Source: Candidatus Nitrososphaera gargensis Ga9.2
Lineage (GTDB): Archaea; Thermoproteota; Nitrososphaeria; Nitrososphaerales; Nitrososphaeraceae
NCBI RefSeq assembly: GCF_000303155.1
Contig: NC_018719.1
Location: 496,001-560,000 of the forward strand
Direction of reading: 5' to 3'
DNA length: 64,000 nt
How positions within the stretch are numbered: position 1 is the stretch's first letter; every line of letters begins with the position of its first letter. Position numbers and translations under genes: made by a program. A model generated the notes under the pieces. It was given only the letters and a program-made list of their open reading frames with translations. It had not been told where the DNA came from and made no database searches. Positions 8,577-17,563 of the stretch are shown here, piece after piece.

Positions 8577-10278
8577 ACAGTCTTGCAGGCTTTCTGGGGC
8601 AATTATCCGGCAAAGACCGATTCAAGTACGTCTATGAAGTGCAGCCACTGAACTTTGTAATGCTGCCAAATGCAAAGCAGCAGGAGCTTATAGAGAGGTT
8701 CAGGCAGTTTCTCAATTCATTGAACAGCGGAATCCTACTTGTAGCCAAGAAAAGCAGCAAGGAAATTCCTATTGATGATGACTCCTACCAGATGCAGTTC
8801 TATCGGTATTTTGTCGAAAGCGATGAAAACATCGACGACAGGTTGTCAAGTTTCGGCCTGCTATACAACAGAATTTCGGAAATTCCATCGTATACAATCA
8901 TCAGAAAGATGAGCGACAGGATGATACTCCCTGAAGGAAAGATGGTCAAGACATTTGCCCTGTACAAGCTGTCGAGCACCCTGGTTGAAGGCTTTGTTAG
9001 CGAGACTTATGGAATTGCCGATGAGGTATCGATCGTGATTGTCCCAATAGCACAGGAGCAGGCTACAGCAAAGATGAACAAATACACAAAGTTCCTCAGT
9101 GGTATGATCCTTGCAGACCAGCAAAAACGCAGGACGTCACCTTACGAACTTGTCCAGAAGTACACGATGGCATAGCAGACTCTGGAGCTTCTAACAAACG
9201 GCCAGACAAGATTGTTCAAGATAATGGTGAATTTCGTTGTTGGAGGAAAAGATAGGAAGGATCTGAACAGGAATGTGAAACTGCTAAAAAATACGCTACA
9301 GGCCAGGCTGCTGTATCTCGACAGTCCGAGGTTTGTTCAAGAGCACCGACTCTCGGCACAAGCGGCAGTGGCAAGTCGTTTTCAACGAAGATAATTGTGA
9401 GCAGGATGCTGCAGAGAAATCCGGATGCCGCCCTATTTGTCTTTGATCCAGAAAACGAGTACATGAAGCTCAGAAACATATTGGAAGCCAATGTTGTTGA
9501 ATTTGATCCGCATTCGGATATGGGCTTAGACCCGCTGAAAATCTATCCCCCGATAGACGCTTCAGAGATAATCGCATCCATAACGAGCTTGCCGCAAGAC
9601 TACCATGCGACGCTTCGAACCATCGCAAATAAGGCAGACAACATAGGGGCACTCTACAACAACTCTCCCGAGGAAATGCGGGGCTACCTGAAAGATCTTG
9701 TTGGTGATGGCACATTGGCTCACGTCTTTAGAGGCAAGCCGGTAGAATTCACAAACCGGATGGTATTTTCCATGAAAGACATTGAGAGCAGCATCGAAAA
9801 GAACCTACTTTCCTTGCTCCTCTTTGGAAAGGTTTGGAACATGATAAACGACGAATCGTATCTGCCAAGAGCGGTACAGAAGATAGTCGTCGTAGACGAA
9901 GCATGGCTGTATCTAGCAATTCCAGCCGCAGCCAGATTTCTGGAAAGGACTGCAAGGCTTGGAAGAAAGCGAAATGTATGCTTCATAATCAATACCCAGA
10001 GGGCGGCAGATGTCCTTGGAGAATCCGACGAAAAGCCAGGACTTGGAAGGTCAATAATTGAAAATAGCGCAACCAAGATCCTGCTCAGGCAAGACGAGTT
10101 GTCTGCCGATGTAGTTGCAAGGGCCTTTGGCCTGTCTGAAAGGGAAAGAGAGCATCTTGTGGAGCTGGAGTCGGGAAACGGATTTCTGATAGCGTAGAAC
10201 GTACACGTGCCAATAAAGTTCATAGCATCGGAAGAGGAGGAGCAGATATTTACAACAAAACTATCAGACCAAGCATGA
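8573..10278 (+). pseudogene. virB4: VirB4/TraC-like conjugation ATPase, decayed
   Basis: One protein of about 565 codons is spread over two frames. The N-terminal part (LQPLNFVMLP-type VirB4 N-domain, 8573-9172) meets an in-frame TAG at 9173-9175, then continues in the same frame (FKIMVNFVVGGKDRKDLNRN) to about 9340. After a frameshift comes an intact Walker A, GTSGSGKS (9355-9378), then VFDPENEYMKLRN, Walker B IVVVDEAWLYL, and RKRNVCFIINTQRAADVL. A second in-frame TAG (10195-10197) precedes the expected C-terminal NVHVPIKFIASEEE. This motor powers DNA transfer across the membrane; here it cannot be made full length. Confidence 0.85.
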
Positions 10279-10433
10279 GAGGCTTGTTGCTACATTTGAT
10301 GCGAGCACCACATAGCAGAAGCCATTGAGAGGGCTCTGAGTCCATACCATTTTTTGATGATGCCTTATTGTTTTTGCTTTGACAAGAGAATGAAATAAAT
10401 TCCTACAAACGATCATGGATATCGAAGCATTAT

Positions 10434-11084
10434 TTGCACATGCTCATTAGGACTCTGACGAAGGTTGCGAGCAGGTATGCACCTAGCAGGGTACTTTCCT
10501 TTGATATGGTTCATATTTTCAAAGCTTTGCAGCTGATGGAGAATGAGGGTCACATAAGCAGAGCCCTATTAACAAAAGAATTAGGACTTGGCGAAGGTGC
10601 CATCAAGACATTGGTAAAGCATCTGAAAATGCAAAATCTTATTGAAACTTCTAAATCAGGTACAAGAATGACTCAGAAAGGTAGGGCCATATGTTCAGCA
10701 TTGGTCTCTGCGGTTCCTGCGGAGACTCGTTTACCAAAATGCTCTGTTGCACTTGGAAAATACAATCATGCAGTTTTGCTAAAAAATCTCAGCTTTGCTG
10801 TAAAATCAGGTATTGAACAAAGAGATGCAGCGGTGAAGATGGGCGCCATTGGGGCTACCACATTATCCTTCAAAGACAGCAAGTTTGTAATGCCTATGGA
10901 CAGCAGCGGATATGATTCATTGGAGAAAGAGCCTAACATAAGGAAACTTTTAGTTGAAAAGCTGAAGCCAGAGGAAGAAGATATTGTGATCATAGGTAGC
11001 GCCAACGACAGTTCAAGGACTGCAGAACTGGCAGCAAAGAATGCGGCACTTGTAACACTTGTGAATCATGAGAAGCATGATTGA
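10434..11084 (+). CDS. HTH regulator with DUF4443 domain
   Basis: About 216 residues. The N-terminal 90 hold a winged helix-turn-helix (HISRALLTKELGLGEGAIKT, LVKHLKMQNLIETSKSGTRM). The remainder matches the DUF4443 pattern, with VALGKYNHAVLLKNLS, AVKSGIEQRDAAVKMGAIGATTL and DIVIIGSANDSSRTAELAAK. Such proteins are archaeal regulators of uncertain ligand. It converges on the Zn/Mn-type ABC operon, so a metal-linked role is possible but only inferred. The true start may be the ATG at about 10507, near the HTH. Confidence 0.7.
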   Translation: MHMLIRTLTKVASRYAPSRVLSFDMVHIFKALQLMENEGHISRALLTKELGLGEGAIKTLVKHLKMQNLIETSKSGTRMTQKGRAICSALVSAVPAETRLPKCSVALGKYNHAVLLKNLSFAVKSGIEQRDAAVKMGAIGATTLSFKDSKFVMPMDSSGYDSLEKEPNIRKLLVEKLKPEEEDIVIIGSANDSSRTAELAAKNAALVTLVNHEKHD

Positions 11085-11099
11085 GACTATACAAAAGAA

Positions 11100-11252
11100 T
11101 CAAAAATATCCCGTGCTTGCAAGCTTCCGAAGACGTCCGAAGACATCATTAAATGAATTGAGAATAAGCATGATCCCTACAATCAAAGCAATAACTGCAA
11201 AGGCTATCATAATCCCCTTCCTAAATTTCCTGATCTTTTCATTATTAATCAT
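11100..11252 (-). CDS. 50-aa single-helix membrane protein
   Basis: A short minus-strand frame reads MINNEKIRKFRKG, a strong transmembrane helix (IMIAFAVIALIVGIMLIL), then NSFNDVFGRLRKLASTGYF and TGA. The basic N-terminus and single helix are typical of a small archaeal membrane protein. It lies 58 bases after the ABC permease and is probably the last gene of that operon, perhaps an accessory subunit. Confidence 0.5.
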   Translation of the reverse strand: MINNEKIRKFRKGIMIAFAVIALIVGIMLILNSFNDVFGRLRKLASTGYF

Positions 11253-11310
11253 CTGAATAAGCACCGTCACTTGCATCTGCAGTTATCAACACAACTGATC
11301 TGATAAGTTT

Positions 11311-12201
11311 TCAGTGTTCATGTCTATGTTCAGCGGTATGAGAATGTGGATGGACATGAACCATCCCTGCATGCGAATGTTCATGATATTTTCTTCGCAG
11401 AAATGCATAGAGAGCAGATATTCCAAATGCTGCTGCGCTGAACAAAACTATAGTGGCTCCTGACGCAGAATCAAGATAAAAGCTGGCATACATTCCTGCG
11501 AATGACGTGATAGCACCTATAACCGTCGAGATTATGATCATCTTTTGGAAGTTGTTTGTAAGCATCCTTGCAGATATTGCCGGAGCTACTATTGCGGCCG
11601 CAAGCAGAGTTACACCTATTGCAGACATCGAGGCTATTACAACTGTTGCAAGTACCAGCGAGAAAATAGTCTCCACATGCTCTGTCTTGACTCCGTATGC
11701 TTTGGCAGTCTCCTTGTCAAACAGCGTGAAAAGCAATCGCTTGTGGAAGAATATGACAAATAGTACGGTAATTGCCGATGCTACAAATATCATTAGCAAA
11801 TCCTGATCTGTAATGCCCAATATATTGCCAAAGAGGATAGCCTCAAAGTTTCTGGTAAAGCTCCTTGTTGTGCTTATCAGTAGTACCCCAACGGCAAATC
11901 CTGCTGTGGTTACAACTCCTATGGCAGCATCGGCCTTGATCTTGCTCCTCCTGCTAATTTCATTTATGAGAAAGGCTGAAAGAAAGCCCCAGAGCGCTGC
12001 GCCGATGTACAGGTTGATGTTTACAATATAGCTGACTGCGGCGCCTCCAAATACTGCATGCGACATGCCGTGACCTATGTAGCTCATGCCGCGCAGAACG
12101 ATGTATACTCCAAGAAGCCCACATGCCCCTCCAACCATTATTGCAACAACAATCCCACGTGTAAAGAACTCGTATTGAAATGGCTGGAGAAGAAAATCCA
12201 A
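11311..12201 (-). CDS. znuB: Zn/Mn-type ABC transporter permease (ABC-3 family)
   Basis: A 296-residue polytopic protein with about eight helices and the ABC-3 hallmarks: GGACGLLGVYIVLRGMSYIG near the N-terminus, SHAVFGGAAVSY, and LVLATVVIASMSAIGVTLLAAA in the coupling region. A histidine-rich tail (HEHSHAGMVHVHPHSHTAEH) suggests metal buffering at the cytoplasmic face. It forms the channel of a zinc or manganese importer. It follows the ATPase gene by 10 bases in the order binding protein, ATPase, permease. Confidence 0.88.
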   Translation of the reverse strand: MDFLLQPFQYEFFTRGIVVAIMVGGACGLLGVYIVLRGMSYIGHGMSHAVFGGAAVSYIVNINLYIGAALWGFLSAFLINEISRRSKIKADAAIGVVTTAGFAVGVLLISTTRSFTRNFEAILFGNILGITDQDLLMIFVASAITVLFVIFFHKRLLFTLFDKETAKAYGVKTEHVETIFSLVLATVVIASMSAIGVTLLAAAIVAPAISARMLTNNFQKMIIISTVIGAITSFAGMYASFYLDSASGATIVLFSAAAFGISALYAFLRRKYHEHSHAGMVHVHPHSHTAEHRHEH

Positions 12202-12211
12202 TGTGGATATA

Positions 12212-12982
12212 TCACCGGCCTACTGACTCAGTGTCAACCAGACCATATGTTTCTAATAGATTTTCAGTTGTAAGGACTTCTGTTGGCGGCCCTTCAGATA
12301 CTATGTGCTTGTTCATGCAAACCAGCCACGGCAGCCTCTTTGCAATTCCAGAAATGTCATGAGTGGTCAATATTATAGTGGTTCCCTTTTCGTTTAGATT
12401 CGCTAGCACTTCTAGGATTGTTTCTCTTGTGTTATAATCAACTCCTGATGTTGGCTCGTCTAACACAAGTATGTCTGGAAAGCGTATCATAGCTCTTGCA
12501 AGAAATACTCTCTGCTGTTCTCCGCCGGACAGCTCGCTTATCTGCCGTGTCATGTATTCTTCGATTCCCAGATTCTCAAGCACATACCTGATTTTCTCGC
12601 CTGCTACCTTGTTTATCATAGGCCCGGTGCCGGATTGGTTCCAGATTCCCATTGAAACTACTTCCCTTACCGTTACAGGAAAAGTCCAGTCCACACTTTC
12701 CACCTGCGGCACATATCCGATAACAGGTTTGCCACCGTTGTTGTAATGATAAAATTCGACAGTTCCATACCATGGCTTGTGAAGACCAGTGATTATCTTG
12801 AGAAGTGTCGTCTTGCCCGACCCGCTCGGTCCAAGTATTCCGACAAAACCACCCTTTGGTACTTGCAGGTTTATACCTTCAACTACCGGACGATTGTAAG
12901 AATAGCCAGAGGTGACCTCTTTTAGCTCAAGTGCATTGACATTGTTATTTTTTCTGCTAACTGTTTTGTCTTCCGTTCCCAT
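12212..12982 (-). CDS. znuC: Zn/Mn-type ABC transporter ATP-binding protein
   Basis: All ABC ATPase motifs are present: Walker A GILGPSGSGKTTLLK, Q-loop in IGYVPQVESVDWTFP (typical of the Zn/Mn subfamily), signature LSGGEQQRVFLARAMI, Walker B ILVLDEPTSGVD and the switch histidine in LTTHDIS. I place the start at the ATG at 12982 (MGTEDKTV), one base after the upstream stop, rather than the upstream in-frame codon that would overlap it by about 60 bases. It energises metal import together with the permease. Confidence 0.9.
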   Translation of the reverse strand: MGTEDKTVSRKNNNVNALELKEVTSGYSYNRPVVEGINLQVPKGGFVGILGPSGSGKTTLLKIITGLHKPWYGTVEFYHYNNGGKPVIGYVPQVESVDWTFPVTVREVVSMGIWNQSGTGPMINKVAGEKIRYVLENLGIEEYMTRQISELSGGEQQRVFLARAMIRFPDILVLDEPTSGVDYNTRETILEVLANLNEKGTTIILTTHDISGIAKRLPWLVCMNKHIVSEGPPTEVLTTENLLETYGLVDTESVGR

Positions 12983-12983
12983 T

Positions 12984-14048
12984 TCAACTCCTTGTGTAAG
13001 TGTTGCTTGGATCGATTCCTTCCAAAGCGTCAGTGTTTCCTCCAAGCGACGTTAGCATTGTATTCATGTTGGCAACCATCATTCCAACATAGGTATTCTC
13101 GGGGTCTCCCGGTTCGCCAGGCAAGTCGTCATCCCTGAGCGTTTCAACGATCTGCACATTGGCTTCTCTTGCTATTTGATCTACGACTTTGCTTGGAAAC
13201 ACTTCAGAAGCAAATATGGCTGGTACTCCTTCTGCACGTATTTGCTCTATTATTCTGGCTACCTCTTGCGGTGTAGGCTCTCCAAAATCTGATGGTTGCA
13301 CAGCGCCAATCACCGTCATTCCATAGCGGGGAGCAAAGTATGCCCAAGAGTCGTGATATGTGACAAGCTTTCTATTGTCAGGCGGAACCGTCTGGACTGA
13401 TTGCATTATACCTTGGTCTAATTCCTCAAGAAGTGCAAGATACTTTTTAGCATTTGAAGAATAATAATCACTGTTCGCAGGATCCATCTCTATCAACTTG
13501 TCTCGAACAAGCTCAGCATACTTCATTGCATGTTGCACGTTGAGCCAGAGGTGTGGATTGGGATCACCTTCCTCTTCAGGGAAGCTAAAATCAAATACCC
13601 ACTGATCACTTGTTATCGTATTATCGGCAAGCTTGAGCAGCTGCAGGTTAGGATTGCCAGCAGCATCAACAACTCTCTCAAAATCAACCTCGAGGTGCAA
13701 TCCATTAATGATGACAAGATCTGCACCTCTTACTACAACTGCATCTGATGGTGTCAGCTCAAATGTATGTGAATTGACCCCCTCTGGAACTATGCCAGTT
13801 AATTCTATCCTATCTCCTCCCACGTTTCTAACTATATTTGTTATTGGTGCAACAGAAGTTACAACATTTAGTTTTCTGGATGATACATTGTCCTCAGCGA
13901 CGGATGAAGAAATAGTATTATCGCTGTTATTATTACCACCGCCGGCTGCATACATGAATAATGATACCCCGGCGATTATTGCAGCAGCTACTCCTATTGC
14001 CACGGCAATTCCAATCAACTTTCCTCTAGAAGGCTGCTGGCTTGCCAT
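12984..14048 (-). CDS. znuA: Zn/Mn-type ABC transporter substrate-binding protein
   Basis: A 354-residue exported protein with an N-terminal helix (about residues 11-33, IGIAVAIGVAAAIIAGVSLF) that anchors it, a Ser/Asn-rich linker, then the cluster A-I binding-protein fold: VTSVAPITNIVRNVGGDRIE, GVNSHTFELTPSD (first His ligand), NPHLWLNV (second), TYHDSWAYFAPRYG (third) and a late acidic ligand. It captures divalent metal (Zn or Mn) outside the membrane. It is first in a tight operon with a TATA box near 14131-14140 and a perfect inverted repeat at the predicted transcription start. Confidence 0.9.
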   Translation of the reverse strand: MASQQPSRGKLIGIAVAIGVAAAIIAGVSLFMYAAGGGNNNSDNTISSSVAEDNVSSRKLNVVTSVAPITNIVRNVGGDRIELTGIVPEGVNSHTFELTPSDAVVVRGADLVIINGLHLEVDFERVVDAAGNPNLQLLKLADNTITSDQWVFDFSFPEEEGDPNPHLWLNVQHAMKYAELVRDKLIEMDPANSDYYSSNAKKYLALLEELDQGIMQSVQTVPPDNRKLVTYHDSWAYFAPRYGMTVIGAVQPSDFGEPTPQEVARIIEQIRAEGVPAIFASEVFPSKVVDQIAREANVQIVETLRDDDLPGEPGDPENTYVGMMVANMNTMLTSLGGNTDALEGIDPSNTYTRS

Positions 14049-14069
14049 TTATGACCTAGGACCTCACAT

Positions 14070-14107
14070 GCATAGGTATTACTTTTTGCACATTTAGTAA
14101 TACTATG
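14070..14107. promoter_or_regulatory. Inverted repeat at the metal ABC operon promoter
   Basis: Arms GCATAGGTATTACT (14070-14083) and AGTAATACTATGC (14095-14107) are complementary except for one extra G, separated by about 11 bases. On the minus strand the TATA-like TTTTTATAG lies about 25 bases upstream, so the dyad covers the expected transcription start of the binding-protein gene. This is where an archaeal metal-dependent repressor would sit. The regulator is unknown. Confidence 0.6.
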
Positions 14108-14462
14108 CGCATACCACGTCTTTGAAGAGGATCTATAAAAAGTTGCTAAATTTACCAGTAAACTACTTGGTTGAATTCTAATGCGTAGAATACACAAAGT
14201 AGAAGGTCTGCCGACATCGGCTAAATATCGTGTGAAAAATGGCTGCTCTTATTAGAGCAAGCATGATCTAGATTCAAGAAATATTATAGAATTGTGAATC
14301 TACGATAACAAATTCCTATCAATTTTTTCGCGATATTGTTACCTTGCTACCGGCAGCAGAAGAACATCTCTGTCATCCAAAATTCAACATTAACCAACAC
14401 AATTATGGTAAATGGATCTTCTTATGTTGAGCCCAATAATATTTGAAAACTACAACGAATTT
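14108..14462. other. Intergenic region upstream of the metal ABC operon
   Basis: Apart from the TATA-like element of the operon near 14131-14140, I find no gene or structured element here. The sequence is AT-rich. Confidence 0.4.
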
Positions 14463-14950
14463 TCACTTCTTCCCAAACTTTTTCGCTGCATATATTCCTA
14501 CGATAGATCCCGCAAATACATTGCAGCAATATCAGAGGGTTCCACATAGTGATAAGATACTATCGGCTTTAGATTACCTCTTGCGATCCCTGAATATGAA
14601 TTGATGCTAGGTGCTTGGTCATTAAGATAATGGTAAAAATATATGTCCTAATTATCATAATTTTGCGAGTCCATGCCATATGGAATCCACTCTATAAGGG
14701 TTCCATTTTTCTATAGCCCCACCATTTCCTCCTTTTTCATTTCTATCCAAGCACTTCCCTTAGATTCATAGTATCTGTCTGAAATTAAGTCTTGATTTTA
14801 TGGATAGCGATGCATCATGCATTGTTTGTCAAGCCAATCACTGTCATCTATACAAGAAGCAGGTGCTCTTTCAATTACAATTGTGAGAATTATTCCAGCA
14901 AACAGCACCAATATTATTGCTAATAATAATAACGTCATTGTCGTGCTCAT
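14463..14950 (-). pseudogene. Membrane-anchored protein gene with three in-frame stops and a frameshift
   Basis: The minus frame from ATG 14950 starts with a helix (MTLLLLAIILVLFAGIILT) and a short extracellular segment ending at TAA (14798-14800). The same frame then continues convincingly: LISDRYYESKGSAWIEMKKE, TAG, NGTLIEWIPYGMDSQNYDN, TAG, then YHYLNDQAPSINSYSGIARG and KPIVSYHYVEPSDIAAM. After a frameshift it ends in VFAGSIVGIYAAKKFGKK and TGA. This reads as a signal-anchored protein of about 160 residues in decay. Its ATG overlaps the upstream gene's stop (ATGA). A 50-residue N-terminal peptide could still be made. Confidence 0.6.
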
Positions 14951-15495
14951 AAAGAGGTGGTAGGAGCATCCTGCTGTTCTTGCTTTCGGAACATCTTTTC
15001 TATAAAGAAACCAAAGGCGGCAATTATCCCAGCAATGGCAACTGGATAAGGACCAAACCCTGTTACAACAATAGCGTTTATCAAATTCGCATCTACTCCG
15101 CTTGCAGCAGCTGCAGTTCTAAATGACTGAATTGCATCGATCCATGCAATGCCGGCAATTGTGGCCAATATTCCGGCCAGCAGCATTATTTTTGACAACC
15201 TTTTCACCCACAATGAAACAAGCGCGACAATCATAGCTCCGACTGATACTAAATATGTAATAATACTGAGAACCATATCGAATGTAATTTCTTGAGATAC
15301 TGATGTGAATCTCAGGAAGTTTGGTTTCTCATTGAAACTAGATGCGTTCCTATCATTCCCGTCAGTTATTCCCCTTACAATTTCAATAGGAGTGTAAAAC
15401 CATTGCCCACGAAAGTTAATTATTACCCATGGGATCGTAAGAGAAATCAAAAGTAAGACAATAGCCACGAGAATGAAAATGATAGAGTAATCCAA
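14947..15495 (-). CDS. Membrane protein with four transmembrane helices
   Basis: A 182-residue protein with helices at about residues 4-28, 74-96, 104-124 and 140-168, an extracellular loop (RGQWFYTPIEIVRGITDGND) after the first helix, and a charged C-terminal tail. No family is recognised. It overlaps the following decayed gene by ATGA, so the two formed an operon. It lies between two metal-transport loci, but nothing in the sequence itself shows a metal role. Confidence 0.6.
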   Translation of the reverse strand: MDYSIIFILVAIVLLLISLTIPWVIINFRGQWFYTPIEIVRGITDGNDRNASSFNEKPNFLRFTSVSQEITFDMVLSIITYLVSVGAMIVALVSLWVKRLSKIMLLAGILATIAGIAWIDAIQSFRTAAAASGVDANLINAIVVTGFGPYPVAIAGIIAAFGFFIEKMFRKQEQQDAPTTSL

Positions 15496-15707
15496 TACCT
15501 CATACCAGAAGCACTTATTATTATCAAGTCCGTATGGGTCATACTGAAGAATTTTCTTATAGTGTGATGGAAATTCGAATCGGCCATATTTTTATTGCAT
15601 CATATACATGGAGTGAAATGTTGGCGAATGATGTATTTTTTGTTCTATTGATTCGGAAAGATCATGAATAAACCAAAATTTTCAAGTATTCTCACTGCAA
15701 GGAGTTC

Positions 15708-16664
15708 TCATCGAATGCCTATCCCTGTTGCGAAGCTTATCGCCATGAGTAGCAACAAGACTGCAGTAATTTTTGGTAGATATTTGCTATATTTCACAAT
15801 CCTATGTTGAATGCGCTCATACACTTTCAGCGAAAGCAGAGTTATTCCCACTAACGCTGCTGCCACTGAACTCGCATACGCGATCATTAGACCCACTGGA
15901 TCACCTCCACCAGCAGCTAGTGCAAGAATAACAAATTCCTCTTCATGAGCAAATCCGAGTACAAACGCAAATCCGGCTATTGCTCTCAAACTACGCGCTG
16001 GCATTCTTTTTTTGTGTTGGTGAATATGGGAGTGTGAATGATAGCTAATCCGATGATGCCAGGCTTTACGTTCATGTTGATGATGTTCGTGATGATGATC
16101 AGGGTGCTCTGTAGTGCCGCGAAGAGAATCGTGTTGACTTTCAATAGGATCGTGATCGTCTTCCTCCTTCCAAAATATGTATGCTAATATTCCTAGCGCA
16201 ATAGCAGCACTGAGGCGCAAGTAGAGGTTAGGTATTGTCACTAAAGTGGTAAGGAATATGTACGCTACAACCACAGCTATTGCAGAAACGAAATGTGCGC
16301 CTGCAATTATTCCAGAGCTTATTAAACCGTAAAAAACCGGGCGAGGTCTACGCATAGAGTACAATATAGCAACCGGCCAGCCATGCCCAGGGCTTAAGCC
16401 ATGCAATAAACCAAATAGAATTACAGCTGGCAACACCACACCTGCCGCAGTTTCATCTAAAGAGGGAGTAGGAATTCCGAAAATATGCAATGTGTAGACA
16501 CCGCTCACTCTACCCGTAGATAGATCGATACCACAAAAGACTTCTATTGGATCAGTGCTAATGCATTCTGCATTGGCACTCTGCAGAAAAAATGATAGAA
16601 AAATCAAATATCCTCCCAGGAGAATAGCCGTCACCGAGAGTTTAACTTCAACATAGCCATCCAT
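15708..16664 (-). CDS. NicO/RcnA-type nickel-cobalt transporter
   Basis: About 318 residues with six or more helices. The hallmark GLLHGLSPGHGWP motif (first core helix) and a second FVLGFAHEEEF motif are present, separated by a long histidine-rich loop (DHHHEHHQHE, HSHSHIHQHKK) expected to bind Ni or Co. NicO/RcnA-family proteins move these ions either outward or inward. The ATG at 16664 is preferred over the GTG three codons upstream. It is encoded next to and downstream of nikR, fitting nickel-dependent control. Confidence 0.8.
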   Translation of the reverse strand: MDGYVEVKLSVTAILLGGYLIFLSFFLQSANAECISTDPIEVFCGIDLSTGRVSGVYTLHIFGIPTPSLDETAAGVVLPAVILFGLLHGLSPGHGWPVAILYSMRRPRPVFYGLISSGIIAGAHFVSAIAVVVAYIFLTTLVTIPNLYLRLSAAIALGILAYIFWKEEDDHDPIESQHDSLRGTTEHPDHHHEHHQHERKAWHHRISYHSHSHIHQHKKRMPARSLRAIAGFAFVLGFAHEEEFVILALAAGGGDPVGLMIAYASSVAAALVGITLLSLKVYERIQHRIVKYSKYLPKITAVLLLLMAISFATGIGIR

Positions 16665-16825
16665 TCGCAACACAGTGTTGTTATCTTTTCGCTAATATTG
16701 GAGACCTTTGTTCATTATGAAACAATCGCATGTAAGAAACAGCAAAAATACTATCGTTCGTTCTTGTTTTACTCTCAGCAGGCTATTCTCTGCCGTATGC
16801 ATCCAAAAAGCCTACTACAGTCTAT

Positions 16826-17302
16826 TCATATTATCGCAACAAAATGCACTTTCAGACTCTTGATTCCGCGATTTTCCGACAGGCTCTTGGCAAGCTCCTT
16901 TATCTTTCTGATCTCTCCTCTGACCATGATTGTTTCTAGGCAGTTGTCATGGTCAAGGTGCATGTGAGTAGTAGCACTTATTATGTCACTATACCTGTGC
17001 TGTATATGCGTGCCAGCGTCATCGTGACTGTATGCATGATTATCGTAGAGCATCATTATTGCTCCAGCTCCATTTCTGCTATCCTCTCCTTTATCCCAGT
17101 CATTTTGGTCAATGAATGAGTGGAGAGCTGTCTGAATTGCCTTTGATCTGTCAGAAAATCCTGCCTTTTTCATGGATTTGTCAAATTCTGATAGCAATCC
17201 TGGCGGTAAAGACATGCTTATGCGCTCAACAGTACCATCTTTCTGTTGTTGCTGTTTCTTTTCCCGTGGGTGTTTGTGGCGTTGATGCTGATCTTTTGGC
17301 AA
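16826..17302 (-). CDS. nikR: NikR nickel-responsive regulator
   Basis: After a basic, glutamine-rich tail come the ribbon-helix-helix domain (VERISMSLPPGLLSEFDKSM, FSDRSKAIQTALHSF) and an ACT-like nickel domain with the conserved ligands (TTHMHLDHDNCLETI: His, His and Cys; a further His in IQHRYSD). NikR tetramers bind palindromic operators when loaded with nickel. It is encoded divergently from the broken binding-protein gene at 17564; GGGCAAGCCC (17322-17331) lies just upstream of its own start. It appears intact. Confidence 0.9.
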   Translation of the reverse strand: MPKDQHQRHKHPREKKQQQQKDGTVERISMSLPPGLLSEFDKSMKKAGFSDRSKAIQTALHSFIDQNDWDKGEDSRNGAGAIMMLYDNHAYSHDDAGTHIQHRYSDIISATTHMHLDHDNCLETIMVRGEIRKIKELAKSLSENRGIKSLKVHFVAII

Positions 17303-17505
17303 GAATGTATGTTCTTAAAAAGGGCAAGCCCATTTTAAGCTTTAAGTATAGTGATATTTTTGAAAAATTTTGCTACTTGAATCCTTTTTTATTGCAACAG
17401 GAATAACAAAGGCTGTTCTTTTGTCATAAGAGCTTGTAAAAGAAGTAGATGTATATGTGAATTTGATACTCCTATTCCGCTGATAGATAGTCGGCAAGAA
17501 AAGTG

Positions 17506-17555
17506 TTGGATAAACCATCCAAGGCTTTTTATACATCCTTGGATGCATCGTCCAA
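17506..17555 (+). promoter_or_regulatory. Promoter with two TTGGAT-N5-ATCCAA-type operators
   Basis: TTGGAT-AAACC-ATCCAA (17506-17522) is a perfect 6+5+6 palindrome directly upstream of a TATA box (TTTTTATAC, about 17525-17533). A second, near-perfect copy TTGGAT-GCATC-GTCCAA (17539-17555) covers the predicted transcription start. The first 17 bases recur exactly before cbtB. Because both downstream genes handle Ni or Co and nikR is the divergent neighbour, NikR is the leading candidate binder; this is inference. Confidence 0.7.
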
Positions 17556-17563
17556 CCATCCGT

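Noticed and set aside
8861-9124. Minus-strand ORF across the VirB4-like gene
   Set aside because: It is a shadow of the coding strand; the plus-strand frame carries the family motifs.
265-10278. tRNA-Pro as the attachment site of the conjugative remnant, with a direct repeat of its 3' end
   Set aside because: I could not find a second copy of the tRNA 3' end near 10.3 kb or elsewhere in the window; no integrase is visible.
11507-11806. Plus-strand ORF over the ABC permease
   Set aside because: The minus strand encodes a clear ABC-3 permease and the plus frame has no independent motif.
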